Origin: Pseudomonadota bacterium | GTDB taxonomy: Bacteria; Pseudomonadota; Gammaproteobacteria; Burkholderiales; Burkholderiaceae_C | Assembly: GCA_023435325.1 (NCBI GenBank) | Contig: JAEYRT010000301.1 | Location: 1-26,376 of the forward strand | Reading direction: 5' to 3' | DNA length: 26,376 nucleotides | Shown here: piece by piece, positions 7,057 to 14,633 of the stretch | Numbering within the stretch: position 1 is the first letter of the stretch | How the letters are laid out: each line of letters starts with the position of its first letter | Made by a program: the position numbers and the translations under genes | Notes under the pieces: generated by a model | Databases searched by the model: none | The model's input: only the letters and a program-made list of their open reading frames with translations | What the model was told of the DNA's origin: nothing

Positions 7057-7884
7057 GTGAACGATTGGGAACGTCTGCGCGCTGCGCTGGCACAAGCGGC
7101 GGTATGTTTGGTGGAAGTGGTGGGTACACGCGGATCTGCACCGCGTGGCGTTGGCGCTTGGATGGCCGTGCAGGCAGATGGCAGCTTGATCGGCACCATT
7201 GGAGGCGGCCATCTGGAGTGGGAAGCCATGCGTCTGGCCTGCGAATGGTTGCAGCAAGGCCCGCAGCCCCAGGCGTGCACCCATCGTTTGGCTTTGGGGC
7301 CGTCTTTGGGTCAATGCTGTGGCGGCGCGGTTGATATCCGCCTGAGCCTTCTGACGGCAGACAATGCCGACACGGTGCAGCAGCGTCTGCAACCGCCATG
7401 TACCCCCGTGGCCTTGTTTGGTGCAGGGCACGTAGGCCATGCGCTGGTGCGCGTGCTGCAGCCCTTGCCGTTTGCCGTGCAGTGGGTGGATAGCCGCGAG
7501 GATATGTTTCCTGCAGCGGCCCTGCCCCAGGTGCAGTACGAACATTCCGACCCCGTGCACGATGCCGTGCGCGATCTGCTGCCCCAGTCGCTGGTATTGG
7601 TCATGAGCTTCAGCCATGCGGAAGATTTGGACATCGTTTGTGCCTGCCTGCGGCGCCAGCGCGAGCAGGGCGACTTGCCTTTTGTGGGCTTGATCGGCAG
7701 CGCCACCAAATGGGCCGTTTTTCAGAAACGCTTGACCGAGCGCGGTTTTGCCCCCGAGGAAATTGCCCATATCACCTGTCCCATCGGCATTTCCGGCGTT
7801 CCCGGCAAGGAGCCGGAAGTCATCGCCATCGCCGTAGCGGCACAGTTATTGCAGGAAAGAGCCAGGCAGCTTTCATCGGTCTGA
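7057..7884 (+). CDS. xdhC: Xanthine dehydrogenase accessory protein XdhC
   Basis: Binds molybdenum cofactor and delivers the sulfurated form to the large subunit of xanthine dehydrogenase. The 275 residues are the normal length. Visible are the N-terminal VVGTRGSAPRGVGAWM, GTIGGGHLEWEAM, the Cys-containing LGQCCGG, a Rossmann-type VALFGAGHVGHALV, and the C-terminal GLIGSATKW with CPIGISGVPGKEP, the usual XdhC ending. The start is GTG 7057, preceded by AAAGGG; no ATG in frame suits the family better. It is divergent from the lipoprotein gene and lies upstream of puuD on the same strand, about 4.4 kb from the end of xdhB. The intervening 207 bases before puuD carry an operator-like site, so puuD probably has its own promoter. 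Confidence 0.96.
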   Translation: MNDWERLRAALAQAAVCLVEVVGTRGSAPRGVGAWMAVQADGSLIGTIGGGHLEWEAMRLACEWLQQGPQPQACTHRLALGPSLGQCCGGAVDIRLSLLTADNADTVQQRLQPPCTPVALFGAGHVGHALVRVLQPLPFAVQWVDSREDMFPAAALPQVQYEHSDPVHDAVRDLLPQSLVLVMSFSHAEDLDIVCACLRRQREQGDLPFVGLIGSATKWAVFQKRLTERGFAPEEIAHITCPIGISGVPGKEPEVIAIAVAAQLLQERARQLSSV

Positions 7885-7940
7885 CGTCTGTTGGTACTTC
7901 TCCTAGGGCGCAGCTGTTTTTGCACTTTTGACGACAAAAA

Positions 7941-7950
7941 TTGCATACAC
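7941..7950. promoter_or_regulatory. Candidate GntR operator upstream of puuD
   Basis: TTGCATACAC followed by TTTGATG, 141 bases before the puuD start. It matches the sites at 763-772 and 5896-5905 at nine of ten bases, and the downstream CTTT is shared as well; the upstream AAAA run is shared with the 5896-5905 site. Its presence before the urate hydroxylase supports a common urate regulon. Confidence 0.55.
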
Positions 7951-8091
7951 TTTGATGAAAGACAGGTCGCAGCGGTGCCCATGGTCGGTTGACAAAACCA
8001 GGTGCGCGGCCCATGTTTCTGCTCAGAGCGCCCGCAGTGGTGAGCAGGTTGATCATCCAGGGCAGCCCTTGTGCTGCCGGAGTTGAGTGCT

Positions 8092-9390
8092 ATGGAAAGC
8101 TATATCCTCGACTGGGCCAACCTGCTGTTGCGGTGGCTGCACGTCATTACCGCCATCGCTTGGGTGGGCTCGTCGTTTTACTTTGTGTTCCTCGACAGCA
8201 GCCTCACACCGCCGGTCGATGAAGACCTCAAAAAACAAGGCGTCAGTGGTGAGCTGTGGGCCTTGCACGGCGGCGGTTTCTACCACCCCGTCAAGTTTGC
8301 CGGCGCCCCCCCGAAACTGCCTGAACATACGCACTGGTTCTATTGGGAAAGTTACACCACGTGGCTCTCGGGTTTTGCCCTGCTAACGGTGTCCTACCTG
8401 TGGAATGCCAACATCTATCTGGTCAACCCCGCCAATCCCATCATGTCCAGTGGCATGGCGATTGCCGTGGCGCTGTCCTTCCTCGTGGTGTTCTGGCTGC
8501 TGTACAACGGCATTTGCCGCATCTTTGGTGAAAAAGAAGGCGGCGATGGCATCGTCGGTGCCTTGGTTCTGGTGCTGGTGTGTATCGCCTCCTATCTGGC
8601 GTGCATACTGTTCCCCGGCCAGGCGGCCTTCCTGTTGATTGGTGCCATGCTGGCCACGTCCATGAGCGCCAATGTGTTCTTCTGGATCATCCCCGGCCAG
8701 CGCAAGATGGTGGCTTCCATCAAGGCTGGCGAGCCCGTTGACCCCATCCACGGCAAGCGCGGCAAGCAGCGCAGCGTGCACAACACCTATTTCACATTGC
8801 CCGTGCTGTTTGCCATGCTGTCCAACCACTATGGCTGGTTGCATTCGCATGAGCTCAACTGGGTGGTCTTGATCTTGATGATGTTTGCTGGTGCAGCCAT
8901 TCGCCAGTTCTTCGTGATGCGCCACGGCTATAAGCTGGGTCGCAACCCGCACCCCTGGAAATATGCGGCAGTTGGCGTTGTGGTACTGCTGGGAGTGATG
9001 GCCTGGCTCAAGCCTGTGCCGCCAGCCGCAACGCCTGCCAACCCAGCCATCATTGCGCCCGTGGGCCAATCTGTGATGCAGGGTGACGAGAGCGCTGCTG
9101 CACCCGCTGCGCCTGCTGCAGCCACCGCCAATGCTTCCGCACCGGTGGGCAGCTATGACAAGCTGCATGCCGTGATGCAGCAGCACTGTGTGGTCTGCCA
9201 CAGCGCGCAAACCATTGCGCAAAAGAATGTGAAGTTCGACACGGCTGAAGAAATCAAGCAGCATGCCCAAAGCATCTACCAGCAAGTGGTGCTGCTGCGC
9301 AAAATGCCGTTTGGCAACCCTGGTGCGCTGACAGCTGAAGAGCGTGAAGCATTCAAAGCCTGGTTTGAAAGCGGCGCCCCTGTACAGTGA
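8092..9390 (+). CDS. puuD: Urate hydroxylase PuuD (membrane protein with C-terminal cytochrome c domain)
   Basis: Oxidises urate to 5-hydroxyisourate, passing electrons through its own cytochrome domain to the respiratory chain rather than reducing oxygen to peroxide as uricase does. The 432 residues begin MESYILDWANLLLRWLHVIT, followed by a multi-helix membrane domain of the urate-oxidase N-terminal family (AIAWVGSSFYFVFLD, HWFYWESYTTWLSG, MRHGYKLGRNPHPWKY). After an Ala/Pro-rich linker comes a c-type haem motif CVVCH (C366, C369, H370) and the likely axial Met in LLRKMPFGNPG. The ATG at 8092 follows GGAG by 9 bases; a GTG at 8071 is less likely. A strong terminator follows. No soluble uricase is seen in the window, so this is probably the urate-oxidising step here. 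Confidence 0.96.
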   Translation: MESYILDWANLLLRWLHVITAIAWVGSSFYFVFLDSSLTPPVDEDLKKQGVSGELWALHGGGFYHPVKFAGAPPKLPEHTHWFYWESYTTWLSGFALLTVSYLWNANIYLVNPANPIMSSGMAIAVALSFLVVFWLLYNGICRIFGEKEGGDGIVGALVLVLVCIASYLACILFPGQAAFLLIGAMLATSMSANVFFWIIPGQRKMVASIKAGEPVDPIHGKRGKQRSVHNTYFTLPVLFAMLSNHYGWLHSHELNWVVLILMMFAGAAIRQFFVMRHGYKLGRNPHPWKYAAVGVVVLLGVMAWLKPVPPAATPANPAIIAPVGQSVMQGDESAAAPAAPAAATANASAPVGSYDKLHAVMQQHCVVCHSAQTIAQKNVKFDTAEEIKQHAQSIYQQVVLLRKMPFGNPGALTAEEREAFKAWFESGAPVQ

Positions 9391-9419
9391 AACCACGGTG
9401 GTTTCAGCCCCTTTCACGA

Positions 9420-9443
9420 CCGCAGCTTTGGCTGCGGTTTTTT
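9420..9443 (+). terminator. Rho-independent terminator after puuD
   Basis: CCGCAGC (9420-9426), loop TTTG, GCTGCGG (9431-9437), then six T. This is a perfect 7-bp GC-rich stem about 30 bases after the puuD stop codon. A smaller hairpin, AACCA with TGGTT, lies just before it (9391-9403). Confidence 0.93.
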
Positions 9444-9580
9444 ATTGCTCCGAACACATGCAGGTAGGCAATGGCTTCGCTCGAAGACCGCATCCAGCAA
9501 GGCTGAACAGGCCGTGGCAGACCAAAAATATTGATGTGGCTCAACACTCCCATGAGGGGGCTCAGGCACAGTTGCCCATC

Positions 9581-10204
9581 ATGTTCCACATCCCCTCATT
9601 TGATCCCATGGCCCAGGCAGAGGTGGTTTCCGCCGGTCAGCTGCTGCGTCAACGTGGCACGCGCCCCGACTCTGTTCTGTATCTTGACAGCGGTTGCGTC
9701 GTCCTGGGCGTACGAGACGAAAGTCAAATGCGTCACCAGCTGGGAATCGTGGAAGGTCCTGCGTGGCTGGATGCTGCTTTCGCACTGACCGGCCAACCCT
9801 GCGGCGTGGACATGGTCACAGACTCGCGTGTGCGCCTACGCCGTATTCCACTGAGCACTTTCCACAGCAGCGTCGAGGCCTTGCCAGAAAGCGTGGCCAC
9901 GCTGGTGCGGGACATGGCCCAGGGTTACTGCCAGCAAACGGAAACGGCTGTCAGCCGGCTGGCGCAGGACGCAGAGGCGCGTTGTGCCCAATGGCTGCTG
10001 CGTCATGCCCAGCATGATGACAATGGCACCATGCGCGTAACGCTGAACCAGCGCAAACGCACAATTGCCGCCCAGCTGGGCATCGCTCCTGAAACCTTCT
10101 CGCGCGTGCTGCGTCATTTGCGCGAACACGGCTTGATTGCAGGTACGGGCAATGTGCTGAATCTGCTGCAACCCAGTGCACTGCAAAACGTAGCGCGCAT
10201 TTAG
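9581..10204 (+). CDS. Crp/Fnr family transcriptional regulator
   Basis: A cytoplasmic regulator of about 207 residues. The N-terminal half is a shortened cyclic-nucleotide-type beta-barrel (LLRQRGTRPDSVLYLDSG, LGIVEGPAWLDAAFALTG). The C-terminal half is a winged helix of the Crp type, with RKRTIAAQLGIAPETFSRVL as the helix-turn-helix and HLREHGLIAGTG after it. The four Cys residues are not arranged like the N-terminal Fe-S cysteines of FNR, and I see no clear cAMP-binding signature, so the signal is unknown. The start is uncertain: the frame is open well upstream, and ATG 9581 (MFHIPSFDPMAQAEVV) or GTG 9536 are possible; I chose the ATG because it gives the compact form. It lies between the puuD terminator and its own terminator, so it is monocistronic. 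Confidence 0.85.
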   Translation: MFHIPSFDPMAQAEVVSAGQLLRQRGTRPDSVLYLDSGCVVLGVRDESQMRHQLGIVEGPAWLDAAFALTGQPCGVDMVTDSRVRLRRIPLSTFHSSVEALPESVATLVRDMAQGYCQQTETAVSRLAQDAEARCAQWLLRHAQHDDNGTMRVTLNQRKRTIAAQLGIAPETFSRVLRHLREHGLIAGTGNVLNLLQPSALQNVARI

Positions 10205-10233
10205 TCGAAGTTTTCGCAAGTTCCACAAGCATC

Positions 10234-10254
10234 AAGAGGCCGTAGGCCTCTTTT
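10234..10254 (+). terminator. Rho-independent terminator after the Crp/Fnr gene
   Basis: AAGAGGCC (10234-10241), loop GTA, GGCCTCTT (10245-10252) with the T-run continuing to 10254. It lies 30 bases after the stop codon. Confidence 0.88.
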
Positions 10255-10345
10255 GCGTTGTCCCCTCGCTTTTTGCGATGTAAGTACTAGTCTGGCAAGG
10301 ATTCCACCCATAGCAAAAGCTTGATTGCCCCCCTAAATTGGGGCT

Positions 10346-12289
10346 GTGCATCGCGACATCCCAGCCTCCAGTGTCGATTCTTCAGAGCAGTCTCCCAGGC
10401 TTTTCAGCATGGGGCGGATGCTGGCTGTGCTTGCGCTGCTGCTGGTGCTGTCTTCCATGCTGACGGCCTTCTTCTGGACGCGTATGGCGGATGCGCATGC
10501 GCAGGAACGTTTGGTGGCACAGCAGAATCTGGAAGCGGATCTGTGGGCACGCATGCTGACGGCGCGCATGGAAGCACATCAGCGCTTGCTGGATTCCATT
10601 GCACAGGGCATGCACAGCAGCTTGCTGGACAAACCAGCCGTGCTGGACGCCTTGATGCAGCAGGAAGGTTCCATGCTGCGTCTGTTTGAAAGCCTGCACG
10701 TGGCATTGCCTTCTGGAGAAATCAGCCACCATGGAGCACTGGGGGCTGTGGTGGACATCGACACCTCGGGCACAACCAGTTTGCGTCGCACCATGACGGA
10801 GGGCAAACCCAGCGTCACCTATTTGAACCTGGTGGGCGATATCCAGCATCTTTCGGTACTGCTGAGCGTGCCCATACGGCAGCTTGATGGAAGTGTGGCG
10901 GGAGCCCTGGGAGCCAAGGTCAAACTGCCCATTGCGGCACTCATGCCGAAAATGGGGGAGGAAAAAGACAAGGTGCAGTATGCGTTGCTCGACAGTGAGG
11001 GCACGGTGTTGGCGCATTCCTTGATGCTGCAGCAAAAAATGACGGCAGAGGAGTTGTTTGGCACGCATATGACGCAGTGGAGTGCGCTCTCACAGCCTTC
11101 GACGGCCAATGCGGATACCCAGGTCTGGGGTGACACCCTGGCAAGCCGTGTTGGCCTGCCACTGCCGCAATGGCAAGCCGTGATTTTGCGTGATCTCTCT
11201 GCGGAAAGTGTCTGGCAACGTGGAGTGCCGCTCATGCTCTGGTTGTCCTGGCTGCTGTCTGCAGGGGTGCTTTTGGCGCTCGGTACGGCAGCATTGCGCA
11301 TGCGCCACCCTGATTCACGAATGCCGGAGGAGGCACCCAGGGCTGTCGACGCGGAGGAGGAGCACCTGCCGGACTGGAAGTGGCTGGATGCGGCATGGGG
11401 CGCAGTGCCTGTGGCCATGATGGTGGAGCAGTGCGGGCAGATACGCACCATGACACCGCAAGCGCGTGTGCTGCTGGGCTACTTTCAGCATGATGCCGAG
11501 CAGGTGCTGTCGCTGGAGTTGGTGCTGGACACCGTGCAGGAACAGGCAGCCGTGCGCAATGCACTGACGAATTTCGGCAGCTATGAAGGGGTGCTGCAGC
11601 TGCGCAAGAAAGATGGGGATGCGCTGAGTGTGCAAGCTGTGGTCCGGGCATGCAACCACCACACAGACTTCACCGTGTGGCGTCTGCAGCTTCCGTGGCA
11701 GTCTCGGGCAGACATGCCTTTGCCAGATAAAGAGCATGCCTGGCATGACAGCCTCACGGGGCTGCCCAACCGCGATGCTTTTATGTGGGGGCTGCAATCC
11801 TGGGTGTCGGACAGCATGCAGGCACCCACGGAAGCTGTGTCTGCCCATGTGTCCATGCCTACGCAGGGATGTGTGTTGTTCGCGGACATTGACCACCTGG
11901 GCATGATGAATGAAACCGCCACCCGGGAGATGGGCAACCGGCTGCTGCGCCATGTGGGCCGATTGATGGCAGATCACACCCAGCCCCTGGGGCAAATGGC
12001 CCGTCTGGGAGGGGATGAGTTTGCCGTGCTGCTGCCCGGCGTGAGTCTGGCCCACGCCCAGACGGTTGCCCAGTCCTTGTGCGATGCCGTGTGGGGCTGG
12101 CAGCCGCATTGGAGTGGTGAGCGGCACTGGGTCAGCATCAGCATCGGCGTGGTGGCCATGGACGCGCAGCGCCACACCCCACAGCAGGCATTGCGCGCCG
12201 CAGACATGGCCTGCTATGAGGCCAAACGCCGTGGGCGTTGCCAAGTGGCGGTAGGGCAAATTTCCGCACAACCTGCCTTGCAGGCGTAA
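10346..12289 (+). CDS. Membrane-bound GGDEF (diguanylate cyclase-like) sensor protein
   Basis: A 647-residue signalling protein. TM1 (about residues 25-45) and TM2 (about 293-315) enclose a roughly 245-residue periplasmic sensor region of CHASE/Cache type. A PAS-like segment (about 340-455, WGAVPVAMMVEQCGQ) leads to a GGDEF domain opening with DSLTGLPNRDAF. The catalytic loop is GGDEF (555-559) and the metal Asp is D514 in FADIDHLG. The position that is normally Asp in the GHxxGD motif is N531 (TREMGN), and the guanine-contacting Asn is N522. Counting back from GGDEF, the RxxD inhibitory site is absent (Q546, G549). It should make a cyclic dinucleotide, normally c-di-GMP, at the inner membrane. 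The start is GTG 10346; ATG 10409 would remove 21 residues. No link to purine catabolism is shown. Confidence 0.9.
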   Translation: MHRDIPASSVDSSEQSPRLFSMGRMLAVLALLLVLSSMLTAFFWTRMADAHAQERLVAQQNLEADLWARMLTARMEAHQRLLDSIAQGMHSSLLDKPAVLDALMQQEGSMLRLFESLHVALPSGEISHHGALGAVVDIDTSGTTSLRRTMTEGKPSVTYLNLVGDIQHLSVLLSVPIRQLDGSVAGALGAKVKLPIAALMPKMGEEKDKVQYALLDSEGTVLAHSLMLQQKMTAEELFGTHMTQWSALSQPSTANADTQVWGDTLASRVGLPLPQWQAVILRDLSAESVWQRGVPLMLWLSWLLSAGVLLALGTAALRMRHPDSRMPEEAPRAVDAEEEHLPDWKWLDAAWGAVPVAMMVEQCGQIRTMTPQARVLLGYFQHDAEQVLSLELVLDTVQEQAAVRNALTNFGSYEGVLQLRKKDGDALSVQAVVRACNHHTDFTVWRLQLPWQSRADMPLPDKEHAWHDSLTGLPNRDAFMWGLQSWVSDSMQAPTEAVSAHVSMPTQGCVLFADIDHLGMMNETATREMGNRLLRHVGRLMADHTQPLGQMARLGGDEFAVLLPGVSLAHAQTVAQSLCDAVWGWQPHWSGERHWVSISIGVVAMDAQRHTPQQALRAADMACYEAKRRGRCQVAVGQISAQPALQA

Positions 12290-12322
12290 GGTCTGTTGCA
12301 GCGGCTTAACGCTGCAAGGCAG
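12273..12322. terminator. Overlapping inverted repeats between convergent GGDEF and xdhB genes
   Basis: Only 16 bases separate the two stop codons. CTGCCTTGCAG (12273-12283) is a perfect inverse of CTGCAAGGCAG (12312-12322). TTGCAGCG (12296-12303) is a perfect inverse of CGCTGCAA (12310-12317). The two foldings share their right arm and so exclude each other. No T-run follows, so termination is plausible but not certain. Confidence 0.45.
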
Positions 12323-14633
12323 CCAGGATGTGTTCGGCCGTGGCGGGCGCTTGCAACTGCACCACGCCATGTTTGCCTTGCTTGTCGTGTGCGCAGGCAA
12401 TGGCGTGGCGCAGCGCTTCATAGACGCTGATGGCCAGCATGAACGGTGGTTCGCCCACGGCCTTGCTGCCGCCCACGTTATCCTCGCGATTGGGTTCCTG
12501 GTACAGCTGCACCTTGAAGTGCTCGGGAATATCGCCCGTGGCCGGAATTTTGTAGGTGCTTGGCGCATGGGTGGTCAGCGCCCCTTTGTCATTCCAGACC
12601 AACTGTTCGGTAGTCAGCCAGCCCATGCCTTGTACGAAGCCGCCTTCGACCTGGCCAATGTCAATGGCTGGGTTGATGCTTTTGCCGGCGTCGTACAGCA
12701 CATCAATGGCCAGCACCTTGGATTCGCCCGTGAGCGTATCGATGGCTACTTCCGTGCAGGCCACGCCATAGGCAAAGTAGTAAAACGGGCGTCCGGTGAG
12801 TGTGGTCTTGTCGTAGTGGATTTTTGGGGTGCGGTAGAAACCATCGCTCCACAGCTGGATGCGGTTGGCATAGGCTTCCTTGACCACGGTGTCGAATGGG
12901 CGTGAACCGCGGGGCGTGTGAATGCTGCCTCCCGAGAAGGTCACCGCGCCCGCGCCGCAGCCATCCAAACCAGCGACGAACGCGGCCAGATTTTCGCGCA
13001 CAGTGCGTGCAGCGTATTGCGCTGCGCGGCCATTCAGGTCGGTGCCACTGCTGGCGGCCGTGGCGCTGGCATTGGGCACTTTGCTGGTGTCGCTGGCGGT
13101 GACTTGCACTTTGGACAGTGGCACGCCCAGTTCATCGGCCACGATTTGCGCCACCTTGGTGTTCAGGCCCTGCCCCATCTCCGTGCCGCCGTGGTTTACC
13201 TGCACCGAGCCATCCGTGTAGACATGTACCAGCGCGCCGGCCTGGTTGAACAGGGTGGCTGTGAAACTGATGCCGAACTTCACGGGGGTGATGGCGATGC
13301 CGCGCTGGAGCACATCGTTTTGCTTATTCCAGGCCAAAATGGCCGCCAAGCGGCTTTGGTACTGCGCTGACTGCTGCAGTTTTTGTGTCATGGGGTGCAG
13401 GATGTTGTCCTCCACCGTCATTTGGTAATGCGTGACTGCGCGGGGGGATGCGGCGTCGGCAGCGTAGTAATTGCGCTGTCTCACTTCTAGCGGGTCCAGC
13501 CCCAGTGTGCGCGCAATATCGCCCATGATGGTCTCGATGACGATCACGCCTTGGGGGCCGCCAAAGCCGCGGAAGGCCGTGTGGCTTTGCGTGTTGAGCT
13601 TGCAGCGGTACGAGGTGATGCTGACATCCGAGAGGAAATAGGCGTTGTCCGCATGGAAGATGGCGCGGTCGGCCACAGGGCCGGACAGGTCGGCGCTGAA
13701 GCCGCAGTGCGCCGCCATCTCCAGCTTCAGACCCGTGATCACGCCCTGCTCGTCAAAGCCCACATCCCACTGGTAATCGAAAGGATGGCGTTTGCCGGTG
13801 ACCATGAAATCGTCATCACGGTCCAGGCGCAGCTTGATCGGACAGCCGAACTTGCGTGCTGCCAAGGCCGACCATACGGCCAGGTGACCGGCCTGGGTTT
13901 CCTTGCCGCCAAAACCGCCACCCATGCGGCGGCACTGTACCGTGACAGCATGCGCGCCAATGCCTAAGGCGTGCGCAACCCACTCCTGCACCTCGCCCGG
14001 GTGCTGGGTGCTGGAGTGCACGATCCACTGGTTTTGCTCGGCCGGAATCACGTAGGCAATCTGGCCTTCCAGGTAAAAGTGTTCTTGGCCGCCTACCTCC
14101 ATGCTGCCTTGCAGGCGATGTGCAGCGCGTGCCAGACCGGCATCGGCGTCGCCACGCTTGACGTGCACGGGTGGCAGTACAAAGCTTTGCTGGGCAATGG
14201 CAGTTGCGGTGTCGAGGATGGCGGGCAGGGGGCTGATGTCTAGCTGCACCTTGCGCGCGGCGCGGCGGGCGGCCATCACGCTGTCGGCCACGACCAGGCC
14301 GATCACTTGACCGATGTGCCAGACCTTGTCGAGCGCAAAAATCGGCTCGTCATGACCAAACGCGGCCAGGATGGGGTCGCCCGGAATGTCCGCCGCCAGT
14401 ACCACGCCGTGCACGCCGGGCATGGCCAGCGCTTGGCTGCTGTCCACGCTATGCAGTGTGCCATGGGCCACGGTGGAGAGAATGGGCGCAGCGTACAGCG
14501 TGCCGCGCAGTTCGGGAAGATCGTCCAGATAAGGGGCCACGCCCAGCACCTGTGCGCGTGCACTTTCGTGGATGTTGGACTGGCCCACCACGCCGCTGGT
14601 GCTGGTGTTGAGTTGGGGAACGGGTGCGTTCAT
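12306..14633 (-). CDS. xdhB: Xanthine dehydrogenase large subunit, molybdopterin-binding
   Basis: Catalytic subunit that hydroxylates hypoxanthine and xanthine to urate, using molybdenum cofactor. The 775 residues are the expected length for the bacterial two-subunit enzyme. Key sites are seen: GGQEHFYLEGQIAY (the purine-binding Glu of the family), MGGGFGGKETQAGH for the cofactor, FRGFGGPQGV with the substrate-contacting Arg, EMGQGLNTKVAQI, and the base-catalyst Glu in AVGEPPFMLA (E728). This combination points to true xanthine dehydrogenase rather than an aldehyde oxidase. Its ATG overlaps the TGA of xdhA by 4 bases (14630-14633), so the two are translationally coupled. It is convergent with the GGDEF gene. 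Electrons pass to the XdhA subunit; maturation needs XdhC, encoded at 7057-7884. Confidence 0.97.
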   Translation of the reverse strand: MNAPVPQLNTSTSGVVGQSNIHESARAQVLGVAPYLDDLPELRGTLYAAPILSTVAHGTLHSVDSSQALAMPGVHGVVLAADIPGDPILAAFGHDEPIFALDKVWHIGQVIGLVVADSVMAARRAARKVQLDISPLPAILDTATAIAQQSFVLPPVHVKRGDADAGLARAAHRLQGSMEVGGQEHFYLEGQIAYVIPAEQNQWIVHSSTQHPGEVQEWVAHALGIGAHAVTVQCRRMGGGFGGKETQAGHLAVWSALAARKFGCPIKLRLDRDDDFMVTGKRHPFDYQWDVGFDEQGVITGLKLEMAAHCGFSADLSGPVADRAIFHADNAYFLSDVSITSYRCKLNTQSHTAFRGFGGPQGVIVIETIMGDIARTLGLDPLEVRQRNYYAADAASPRAVTHYQMTVEDNILHPMTQKLQQSAQYQSRLAAILAWNKQNDVLQRGIAITPVKFGISFTATLFNQAGALVHVYTDGSVQVNHGGTEMGQGLNTKVAQIVADELGVPLSKVQVTASDTSKVPNASATAASSGTDLNGRAAQYAARTVRENLAAFVAGLDGCGAGAVTFSGGSIHTPRGSRPFDTVVKEAYANRIQLWSDGFYRTPKIHYDKTTLTGRPFYYFAYGVACTEVAIDTLTGESKVLAIDVLYDAGKSINPAIDIGQVEGGFVQGMGWLTTEQLVWNDKGALTTHAPSTYKIPATGDIPEHFKVQLYQEPNREDNVGGSKAVGEPPFMLAISVYEALRHAIACAHDKQGKHGVVQLQAPATAEHILAALQR

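Noticed and set aside
10327..10344. Hairpin CCCC/GGGG directly before the GGDEF start as a translational switch
   Set aside because: The stem is only four or five pairs and the start codon itself is uncertain; too weak to call.
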